DNA from: an uncultured Microbacterium sp.
GTDB lineage: Bacteria; Actinomycetota; Actinomycetes; Actinomycetales; Microbacteriaceae
DNA: 64,000 bases
NCBI RefSeq assembly: GCF_947489255.1
Contig: NZ_CANLCY010000001.1
Span: 372,001-436,000 of the forward strand
Reading direction: 5' to 3'
A program made the translations under genes and the position numbers. The notes under the pieces are model-generated. The model worked only from the letters and a program-made list of their open reading frames with translations. It made no database searches and had not been told where the DNA came from. Positions 8,789 through 15,455 of the stretch are shown piece by piece. Position 1 is the first letter of the stretch. Every line of letters begins with the position of its first letter.

Positions 8789-10324
8789 TCACTCGTCGCG
8801 GCCGCCGGCCTGGGCGTTCTCGGACCGGGGACCGATCTGCTCGTCGTCTTCCATGCGCGGAGCGATCGGACCCGCGAGGCCGCGTGCCTCGTCCTTCTTG
8901 CGCTCGGAGCGGGAGCCGGGGCCGCCCATGCCGCCCACGCCGCGTGATCCGGCACCCGCGGTGCGACCGGTTCCGGCCGCTCCGGCGCCGGAACCACCAG
9001 CGGCGCCCACGCCGGCACGTCCGTTCGCCGCACCTGCACGACCGCCGGACGTGCCCGTGGCCGAGCCACCCGCTCCGCCGACACCACCGGCGCGCGTGCC
9101 CGCGGCGCCGAGGCCGCCCGCTCGCGCACCCGCGCCACGCGCTGCCGAGTTGGCCGAACCCGTGCCCGCCGCGCCGAGACCGCCGACGCCGCGCGTTCCG
9201 AGACCGGCGCCGGCACCGGGCCGTCCGAGCAGACCGCCGGATCGTGCGCCGCCGGCGCCACCTGCGCCAACCGAACCGCCCGCGGGTCCGCCGAAGAGAC
9301 GGCCACCGGGCACGCCCGGTGCTCCTGCTCCGCCGCCGACGCGTCCGAGCGCGAGCGCCCCGCCGCCGCCGGCGATGAGCCCCGCTCCCAGGCCCGAACC
9401 GAGACCGGCCCCGGGGCTGCCGGGCGTCCCGACGAGTCCGCCGCCCCCGCCGCCGGGAACCATCGGAATGCCACCGGGGAGAGTGGGGCTCCCACTGATC
9501 GGGCCGTCGGGTGTGGGGTCGGGCGGGACGTTGCCGATGTCGATGGGTGGCTGCCCACCCGGGGTCTGGCCGGGAGGGTTCGGGAACGGCCCGTACTCGC
9601 TCGGGGGAGGCTGGATGCCGCCGCCGCCGCCACCGCCCCCGGGAGGCGGAGTGGCGGTGCCGCCACCGTTTCCGCCACCGGCAGCGCCGCCGCCGGACAT
9701 GTCCCAGTCGGGGTAAGACTCGAAACTGCGTTGCTGGGCGCCGTATCCGCCGGCCGGTACTTCCGAAGAAGAGGGTGAGCTCGTGGGTTCGGAGGAGATC
9801 ACCGTCGACGAGAAGGCCGGCGGCTCCCTCATCTCGATGGCATCCATCTGATCCGAATGCTTCTCGACGGCCGTACGTGCGGCCTCTTCGCGCTGTGAGG
9901 CCATGTATCCGTTGATGGCATGACTTGCGCCTTCACCGGCGAGGAACGCCACCGGTCCGAAGACGATCGACGCGCCCGCGGCCGCCCCGCGGACCATCGC
10001 CTCCTGGTTGCCGTTCATCTCGCCCGGAGGCAGTGACGCGGCCGAGTCCCGCGCCTGGCGACGCACATCGTTCGCATCGATGAGGCGCTCGTTGACATGG
10101 TCGCGCAGATATTGGATTTGCGCATCGACCTCGGTGACCGAGGCCGCGAACTTCGCTCGCGCCGCATCTCCGGCATCCCCGCCGATGCCGGTGTCTTTCG
10201 ACGCCGCATCGAGGACCTGCCTCAGCGCTTCGAGGGCGTTGGCCAGCTCGTAACGGGTTGGCATGTCCCACGGAACGCCACCCTCCGCGAGGTTCTGCAG
10301 GCGCTGTTCCCACGTACCTGTCAC
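8789..10324 (-). CDS. Gly/Pro-rich putative type VII secretion substrate
   Basis: A 511-residue protein. Residues 1-175 are predicted helical (Trp-Glu-Gln-Arg-Leu start, long amphipathic stretches, a hydrophobic patch around 118-140), like the PPE/LXG-type helical heads of type VII cargo. Residues 175-475 are a Gly-, Ala- and Pro-rich low-complexity region. The C-terminus is charged with Ala-Pro-Arg-Met-Glu-Asp-Asp-Glu. No catalytic motif is visible. It starts with GTG at 10324, overlapping the stop of the second mycosin by 4 bases, and is followed by a WXG100 pair. I infer a surface-exposed or secreted product of this system; the sequence alone cannot show what it does. Confidence 0.8.
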   Translation of the reverse strand: MTGTWEQRLQNLAEGGVPWDMPTRYELANALEALRQVLDAASKDTGIGGDAGDAARAKFAASVTEVDAQIQYLRDHVNERLIDANDVRRQARDSAASLPPGEMNGNQEAMVRGAAAGASIVFGPVAFLAGEGASHAINGYMASQREEAARTAVEKHSDQMDAIEMREPPAFSSTVISSEPTSSPSSSEVPAGGYGAQQRSFESYPDWDMSGGGAAGGGNGGGTATPPPGGGGGGGGIQPPPSEYGPFPNPPGQTPGGQPPIDIGNVPPDPTPDGPISGSPTLPGGIPMVPGGGGGGLVGTPGSPGAGLGSGLGAGLIAGGGGALALGRVGGGAGAPGVPGGRLFGGPAGGSVGAGGAGGARSGGLLGRPGAGAGLGTRGVGGLGAAGTGSANSAARGAGARAGGLGAAGTRAGGVGGAGGSATGTSGGRAGAANGRAGVGAAGGSGAGAAGTGRTAGAGSRGVGGMGGPGSRSERKKDEARGLAGPIAPRMEDDEQIGPRSENAQAGGRDE

Positions 10325-11622
10325 GGTGTGTTCCCCTTTCCGGCCTTGCGGCGCTGGGCGATGACGATGAGCACAACCACGACGGCGGCCACCACGATGA
10401 GGACGCCGATGCCGGTGACGACCCAGACGACGAGAGAAGCCATGTCGAAACCGGAGGACGGCGGAGCGGTGTCTCCGTATTGATCCATGCTGCGAGGGAT
10501 GGTGACGGGGACGAAGCCCTCGGTCTTCGCCGTGTCGATCTGCTCCGGCGTCGGTACACCCACCTGTTTGCTCAGGAGAGGCGATTCATCCGGGAAGGTG
10601 GTCGGGTCCACGCTGAGCAGAGTCGGGAGCCACGCGGCCCCGTAGCCGTAACCGTCTTCGGTGCGCGCCGGATCGTGCTGCGTGCCGTTCGTGGTCGCGA
10701 TCAGCGATTGAACGAGTTGGTCACCGGTGGCGTCGGGGTATTTCTGCGCGGCGAGGGCGAGCATGCCCGCCACCATGGGCGCGGCGAATGACGAACCCAC
10801 GGCTGCACGCGAGGAGTTCCAGTCGCCGTCGATCCCGACGGTCGGCAGATTGACGCCCGCAGCGACGACATCGGTCGTGGGCACGACGAAGGGCGCACCG
10901 GCCCCGTCGGTCTGGACGGCGCCTTCACGGTCGATCGCGGTGGCGGCGATGACACCGTTGAAGCTCGCCACGTCCGTTCCGCTGTCCACGGGAGTGTCGG
11001 CGTTGGGTGTGCCCACGACGATCGTCACCCCGCGCGCGAGGGCGTACGCGATGGCCGGTGCGTCGTTCTCGTACGCCCTCCTCTGAACCGACGTCGTGAT
11101 GATCTCGGCCCCCTCGTCCACGGCCTTCTTCACCGCGTAGCCGAACATCGAGACGTCGTCGTCCGTGTTCGGGCGGCAATAATCCTCCTCCCGAAGGTCG
11201 AGGGTGCCGTATCCGTAGAAGGTCACATCGGCGTCGGGGGCGATACCGCGGATGCCGCTCGCGCCGGCGCCGTTGCCGATGAGCAGGGCGGCCATCGTGG
11301 TGCCGTGAATGGAGGGTTCGGTCGCCGTCTCGGACACCGGTTCGGTGCGGGACTCGCAGATCTGGGTGTCGCTGACGGTGAGGTTGCGTCCCTCGAAGAT
11401 CGGCAGGTCGGGATCGATCTGCGTGTCGATGACGGCGATCTTGACGCCCGCCCCGGTGATTCCGGAGTCGTGCGCGGCCTGCACCTCGTACGTGTCGTAC
11501 CACCAGTCGTAGTCGCCCCCGGCCGCGGCCTGCGCAGCCGGTGCGACGCCCGCGCCGGCGAAGACGCCGACGATCAGCGCGCCCCCCAGCGCGCGCAGGG
11601 CCCGGCGACGGCGTCGGGTCAC
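10321..11622 (-). CDS. second mycosin-like S8 serine protease
   Basis: A 433-residue subtilisin-family protease with an Arg-rich N-terminus and signal peptide (about 1-33). The triad is Asp66 (Val-Ile-Asp-Thr-Gln), His106 (Ile-His-Gly-Thr-Thr) and Ser278 (Gly-Ser-Ser-Phe-Ala-Ala-Pro); Asn207 is the likely oxyanion residue. A C-terminal transmembrane helix (about 392-420) ends in a basic tail. The topology is that of MycP, but motifs differ: Asp-Thr-Gln instead of Asp-Ser/Thr-Gly, and Thr-Pro-Asn instead of Ala-Gly-Asn. It is linked by 4-base overlaps to the genes on both sides, so it is co-translated with the Gly-rich protein, which may be its substrate (inference). Confidence 0.9.
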   Translation of the reverse strand: MTRRRRRALRALGGALIVGVFAGAGVAPAAQAAAGGDYDWWYDTYEVQAAHDSGITGAGVKIAVIDTQIDPDLPIFEGRNLTVSDTQICESRTEPVSETATEPSIHGTTMAALLIGNGAGASGIRGIAPDADVTFYGYGTLDLREEDYCRPNTDDDVSMFGYAVKKAVDEGAEIITTSVQRRAYENDAPAIAYALARGVTIVVGTPNADTPVDSGTDVASFNGVIAATAIDREGAVQTDGAGAPFVVPTTDVVAAGVNLPTVGIDGDWNSSRAAVGSSFAAPMVAGMLALAAQKYPDATGDQLVQSLIATTNGTQHDPARTEDGYGYGAAWLPTLLSVDPTTFPDESPLLSKQVGVPTPEQIDTAKTEGFVPVTIPRSMDQYGDTAPPSSGFDMASLVVWVVTGIGVLIVVAAVVVVLIVIAQRRKAGKGNTP

Positions 11623-12017
11623 TGGGGTCCTCCGCCGAGAACGGAGCGCACGCCCGCCGCACCGCCGGTGGGCGCCGGCTGAGCGGGCGCCGCGGTGGGC
11701 TCCGAGGCCGACTCGACGATCGAGAGGGCGTTCTGCGCCATGGCCGAACCCGAGGTGTCGGTGTCCTGGAGCGACTGCGCAGCCTGTGACAGGGCGTCGG
11801 CGCTCCCGGCCACCATCTGACGCAGCTTCTCCACCTCCGAGGCCAGCTCCTGCGCGCGCTGGCGGACGCGATCGGTGAACGCCGCCGCGGCCGGCTCGGT
11901 GCCGTTGCCGTCGACGATCTCGATGGCGCCCGCGGAGGGGAGCTCCTCCGGCACCTGCGTCAGCTGCAGGACGCGCTGGATGGCGAGGTCGAGGTTGAGG
12001 AAGATCGAGTCGGCCAT
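11619..12017 (-). CDS. T7SS-associated helical protein, unknown function
   Basis: A 132-residue protein with no recognised family. Residues 1-25 are an amphipathic stretch, 48-105 a predicted helix or coiled coil (Arg-x-Arg-Ala-Gln-Glu-Leu-Ala-Ser-Glu-Val-Glu-Lys-Leu), and the tail is Pro/Ala/Gly-rich. The size and helical character resemble ESX-secreted accessory proteins such as EspC or the WXG-like group, but there is no W-x-G motif. It sits between a WXG100 pair and the second mycosin with a GTGA overlap to the latter, so it is probably an accessory factor or cargo of this system. Confidence 0.75.
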   Translation of the reverse strand: MADSIFLNLDLAIQRVLQLTQVPEELPSAGAIEIVDGNGTEPAAAAFTDRVRQRAQELASEVEKLRQMVAGSADALSQAAQSLQDTDTSGSAMAQNALSIVESASEPTAAPAQPAPTGGAAGVRSVLGGGPQ

Positions 12018-12133
12018 GGGGGATCACTCGTTTCTCTGTGATCGGGATGCGAGGGGATCGGGCACGCGAGCGACGAAGGCGCACGAGCCCAGAGAACCGG
12101 CGGCCGCCGCAGCGACCGCCGGTCCGGAGTGGC

Positions 12134-12421
12134 TCAGGCGAAGCGGCCCGCGGCCGACTTGTCGGTCGAGGTGTAGCCCTGGGCGATCTCGTCGGTCTTG
12201 CCGGCGATCTGCTGGAGCAGCTCGTTCAGGCGGGTGATGGACTGGGTCCACTGCGCCTGGGCCTGGTCGTAGGCGGTCTGCGCCTCACCATCCCAGGACG
12301 CGCGGAGGGCGTTGACCTGCGACTCGAGCTCGTCGAGACGGGTGCGGATGCCGGAGGCGCCGTTGCGGATCTGACCGGAGAGGGCGATGACCTGCTCGGG
12401 ACGAACGGACATGGACTGCAT
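12134..12421 (-). CDS. WXG100 family protein, copy A1 (95 aa)
   Basis: A 95-residue helical hairpin protein with Trp43-Asp-Gly and C-terminal Tyr83-Thr-Ser-Thr-Asp87, a Y-x-x-x-D export motif. Paralogue of the 95-residue protein at 8141-8428. The ATG at 12421 is preceded by an AGGAACT-type ribosome binding site on the minus strand; a second Met at 12412 is an alternative start. It forms a pair with the 103-residue protein immediately upstream (12450-12761), presumably its heterodimer partner. Confidence 0.94.
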   Translation of the reverse strand: MQSMSVRPEQVIALSGQIRNGASGIRTRLDELESQVNALRASWDGEAQTAYDQAQAQWTQSITRLNELLQQIAGKTDEIAQGYTSTDKSAAGRFA

Positions 12422-12449
12422 GAGAGTTCCTTCTTTCGTGTCGAGCGGG

Positions 12450-12761
12450 TCAGCCGAGCAGCGAGCCCAGGTTGCCGATGGTCTGCTGGTGCGACTCTTC
12501 CGACGCCGCCTGGTCGCGCTCGGTGCCGCGCAGGGCGTCTTCGAGCGTGACGAGCACGTTGTTGAGCTTGGTGGTCTCTTCGTTCCACCGCTGCATGAGC
12601 TGGGTGTACGAGCCGGCCGCTGCGCCGGTCCAGAAGCCGGCCACCTGGTCGAGCTCGCTGCGGACTTTGCGCACCTGCTCGTCGATGCCCGACTTCGCGG
12701 TGTTGACCGCCTCGGCCCCGCGACGAAGCGCACCCTCCTGGGCTGCGATGAGATCTGCCAC
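12450..12761 (-). CDS. WXG100 family protein, copy B1 (103 aa)
   Basis: A 103-residue WXG100 protein with Trp44-Thr-Gly at the turn and no C-terminal export motif. First gene of the long leftward type VII operon. It starts at GTG 12761 (Val-Ala-Asp-Leu-Ile), chosen because GAGGAG lies 5-10 bases upstream and because the resulting N-terminus aligns with the paralogue at 8430-8747; an in-frame extension further upstream has no WXG similarity. Partner of the protein at 12134-12421. Confidence 0.94.
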   Translation of the reverse strand: MADLIAAQEGALRRGAEAVNTAKSGIDEQVRKVRSELDQVAGFWTGAAAGSYTQLMQRWNEETTKLNNVLVTLEDALRGTERDQAASEESHQQTIGNLGSLLG

Positions 12762-12880
12762 GTTGTCTCCTCGATGTTCCTCCGGGGCGCGCCCGGGCGT
12801 TGCGGATCGTGTCTGCACGCACGGGGATCGGCCCCGAGCGCGGGATCGATGGAGTGACCGGAGCCCCCCACCGACTTTTG

Positions 12881-12909
12881 AACTTACGTAATGCTCGACG
12901 AAGCGACAA
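12881..12909 (-). promoter_or_regulatory. putative promoter of the leftward T7SS operon
   Basis: On the minus strand TTGTCG (12909-12904) is followed by a 17-base spacer and TAAGTT (12886-12881), a plausible -35/-10 pair. The leader to the first WXG100 gene would be about 110 bases. Confidence 0.45.
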
Positions 12910-12926
12910 CCCTCTTGCGCTTTTTG

Positions 12927-12950
12927 AAAGATGACAAAACTCTCATCTTT
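12927..12950. promoter_or_regulatory. 8-8-8 inverted repeat between divergent T7SS operons
   Basis: A perfect inverted repeat AAAGATGA / TCATCTTT with an 8-base spacer lies in the AT-richest stretch of the window, upstream of both secretion operons. It is a candidate operator shared by both directions. It lies just upstream of the putative leftward -35 box. Confidence 0.5.
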
Positions 12951-13053
12951 ATCCCCGGTGATGAATGGAAACACGCGACAGTCTCCGCGGGGCGGATACG
13001 CTGGTGCGGTTGAGCCGGCCCTCGGGTCGGTGGCGCGAGAACGAGGGGGACCG

Positions 13054-14418
13054 TTGAGCGCGGAAGTGATGCAGGGGCGACGCGTCGCTCTCATCGATGG
13101 CGCGTCGAGATTCGACCTCGTGGTGCCGCTGCGTGCCGAAGTCCGCGATGTTCTTCGCGCCGCGGGCAGCCCGCTCGAGCGCGATGTGCGCGTGGTGGGG
13201 CTCTCGGGGCGCGAGATCGACCGCTCGACGACGATGACCGCCCTCGAGGACGGAGTCGTCCTCGTCCTGGTCGACCCCGCCGCCACGGTCGATCCGGTCG
13301 ATCGGCGCGCGACACGGGTGCCGATCGCGGCGCGCGCGACGGCCGTGTGGATGGTGATCGCCGCGGCGGGCGGCATCCTGGCTTTCCTCCGTCTGCTCGG
13401 CGCCGACACTCTTCCGGGCGAGGTGCGCACTCCCGTCGCCGCGCTGGCCCTGCTCGCGGCCCTCGCCGCCGTCGCGGTGTTCTCGCTGCGCGCGCGACCG
13501 CGCACGGCGACCCTCGCTCCCGTCGTGGCCGTCGCCGCCCTCGCCTTCGGCGGGGGAGTCGCCATCGTGCCCGACCTGCCCGCGTCGTCGGCGCAGGTCG
13601 CGGTGTTCACGGGCCTGCTCGCCGCGGCCGTGGTGACCGGGGTCGCCGGGGTCCTGGGGGCGACGCAGACCCTGCGCGCCCAGAGCCGCACCGCGACGAT
13701 CGTCACCGCCGTGCTCGCGGCCGTGTGGGCGCTCGCGCTCCTGCTGCACCTCGACCCCTCGGCCCCCGCCGCCGTGACCCTCGGACTCGTTCCCGTGGCC
13801 CAGCGCATCCTGCAGTCGAGCCTCGTCGACGTCGAGCCCGGCACGTTCATCGACTACGCACGCTTCCAGAGCACCCGATGGACGGTGCGGCAGAGCCTGC
13901 CCGACGAGGTGCGCACGATCGAAGCCGACGACGCCGACGCCCTCGTCGAGCGCTCGACCGCACGGTTGACGGTCGGGGTCGTGCTCCTCGTCGCGGCGGG
14001 GGCGGCCAGTGCGTTCGCCGCCCTGCCGACCTTCGCGGTCGCCGACCCTGTCGTTCTCGGCGGGCGCATCGCCCTCGCCGTCACGGTGGTGCTCGCGCTG
14101 CTGTTGAGTTCGCGAAAGAGCACGGTGCCCTTCCTGCGATGGGTGGCTCGATTCGGTGCCGTGGCGGTGACGGCGGCCGTGCTGACGGCCCTCGTGCCCA
14201 CGATCGCGTCTGACATGCTCGTCGTCGTCGCCGGCGTCATCCTGGTCGCCGCCCTCGCCGCTGCCCTCCTCGTGGTCCCGGTGGGGCGCGGCCTGAGGTC
14301 GCTGGGATGGTCGCGCACGGGCGACGTGTTCGAGGCGCTCGCGACGGCCCTGTCGCTCCCGGCGGGTCTGGTGGCCGCCGGAGCGATCGAGGTCGCGCGT
14401 GCGATGATGGCGGCATGA
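13054..14418 (+). CDS. second EccD-like protein (ubiquitin-like domain plus 11 TM helices)
   Basis: About 454 residues. Residues 5-80 resemble the ubiquitin-like YukD/EsaB fold (hydrophobic beta strands, Asp-Val-Arg-Val-Val-Gly-Leu-Ser-Gly-Arg). Eleven hydrophobic helices follow, six then a cytosolic linker of about 60 residues then five: the same topology as EccD at 6650-7984, though sequence identity by eye is low. It is the first gene of the rightward operon leading to eccC. The start is uncertain: TTG 13054 has GAGGGGG four bases upstream; GTG 13066 or ATG 13069 are alternatives. I infer that it pairs with the other EccD in the channel. Confidence 0.8.
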   Translation: MSAEVMQGRRVALIDGASRFDLVVPLRAEVRDVLRAAGSPLERDVRVVGLSGREIDRSTTMTALEDGVVLVLVDPAATVDPVDRRATRVPIAARATAVWMVIAAAGGILAFLRLLGADTLPGEVRTPVAALALLAALAAVAVFSLRARPRTATLAPVVAVAALAFGGGVAIVPDLPASSAQVAVFTGLLAAAVVTGVAGVLGATQTLRAQSRTATIVTAVLAAVWALALLLHLDPSAPAAVTLGLVPVAQRILQSSLVDVEPGTFIDYARFQSTRWTVRQSLPDEVRTIEADDADALVERSTARLTVGVVLLVAAGAASAFAALPTFAVADPVVLGGRIALAVTVVLALLLSSRKSTVPFLRWVARFGAVAVTAAVLTALVPTIASDMLVVVAGVILVAALAAALLVVPVGRGLRSLGWSRTGDVFEALATALSLPAGLVAAGAIEVARAMMAA

Positions 14419-15455
14419 CGCCCTCGCCGCCGTTCGGCGCGCCCGCGACGGTGGGGGTGCGCCTGGGCGCCTTCAGCGTCGACGCCGCCCTCGTGGTCAT
14501 CGCCGCCGGCGCGGCATCCCTCCTCGGATCGCCCGTCCTGGGGGCCGCGGTCGCCGCCGAGGCGCTGCTGGGCCTGTGGATCCTCCAGGCGCGTCTCGGC
14601 TTCGGCCCGGGCGCGCTGTTGTTCGGTCTGCGCACCTCGCGCGCCGAGGCACCGCTCGTGCCCGGCGCGGGAAGGGCGTTCGTGCGCGGGTCGCTCGTGC
14701 TGCTCGGAGGTCTCGTCCTCGTCGCCGGAGCCTGGGTCGTCGTCGCGTCGGCCGCTTTCGACCGCTCGGGTCTGCGACGCTCCTGGGCCGACCGCGCGGC
14801 CGGCACCGTCCTCGTCGTCGCTCCCCGAGGGCGGCAGGATCAGGATGCCGACGACGCCCCCGCGCTCGCCGAACCCACCGTCCACGCGCGCCCCTCCGCC
14901 GGCCGCGAACCTCTGCGCGTGTCCGCCGCCGCCGCCGCGCTGCCCACCGCGCCGGCGTGGGACACCCCGCTGCTCGCCGTCGATGCGCCGATTGCGACCG
15001 ACGTTCCGGCCGCCGTCGACGCCCCCGCTGCGGCGGGCGGGCGTGCCCCCGTCGCCGCACCGCCCGCGCGGGCGGCGGAGGAGCCGATCGTCACGGGCGG
15101 CGTGGGCCGCGCGCAGCTGCTCGTGATCTTCGACACCGGTCAGCGCGAGCAGATCGACCTGCCCGCCTCGGTGAACTTCGGGCGCGCGCCGGTCGCGAGC
15201 GAGCCGGGCGACGTCCTGATCGCCGTCGACGATCCCGATCGGCTCATCTCGAAGACGCACCTGCGCCTCGAGCACGACGGCGAAACCGCGTGGGTCATCG
15301 ACGCGGGTTCCACGAACGGCTCGGAGCTCATCGACGACGACGGAGCCGTCCACCCCCTGCAGCCCGGTGCGCGCACGCTGCTCGAAGACGGCACCCGGGT
15401 GCGTCTGAGCGAGCGCGTGTTCACCCTGAGCCGATTGATCGGAGGTCCGGTGTGA
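14415..15455 (+). CDS. RDD-like membrane protein with C-terminal FHA domain
   Basis: A 346-residue protein. Residues 10-130 resemble an RDD membrane domain (three hydrophobic helices, Gly-Phe-Gly-Pro-Gly between the first two, and Arg-Arg-Ser-Trp-Ala-Asp-Arg-Ala-Ala-Gly-Thr near the end). Residues 135-230 are an Ala/Pro/Asp linker. Residues 235-345 form an FHA domain with Phe-Gly-Arg, Ile-Ser-Lys-Thr-His and Ala-Gly-Ser-Thr-Asn-Gly, the phosphothreonine-reading positions. ATG 14415 overlaps the upstream stop by 4 bases and its own stop overlaps eccC by 4, so the three genes are coupled. FHA proteins are known regulators of type VII systems in firmicutes and some mycobacteria; here it may gate EccC by phosphorylation (inference). 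Confidence 0.88.
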   Translation: MTPSPPFGAPATVGVRLGAFSVDAALVVIAAGAASLLGSPVLGAAVAAEALLGLWILQARLGFGPGALLFGLRTSRAEAPLVPGAGRAFVRGSLVLLGGLVLVAGAWVVVASAAFDRSGLRRSWADRAAGTVLVVAPRGRQDQDADDAPALAEPTVHARPSAGREPLRVSAAAAALPTAPAWDTPLLAVDAPIATDVPAAVDAPAAAGGRAPVAAPPARAAEEPIVTGGVGRAQLLVIFDTGQREQIDLPASVNFGRAPVASEPGDVLIAVDDPDRLISKTHLRLEHDGETAWVIDAGSTNGSELIDDDGAVHPLQPGARTLLEDGTRVRLSERVFTLSRLIGGPV

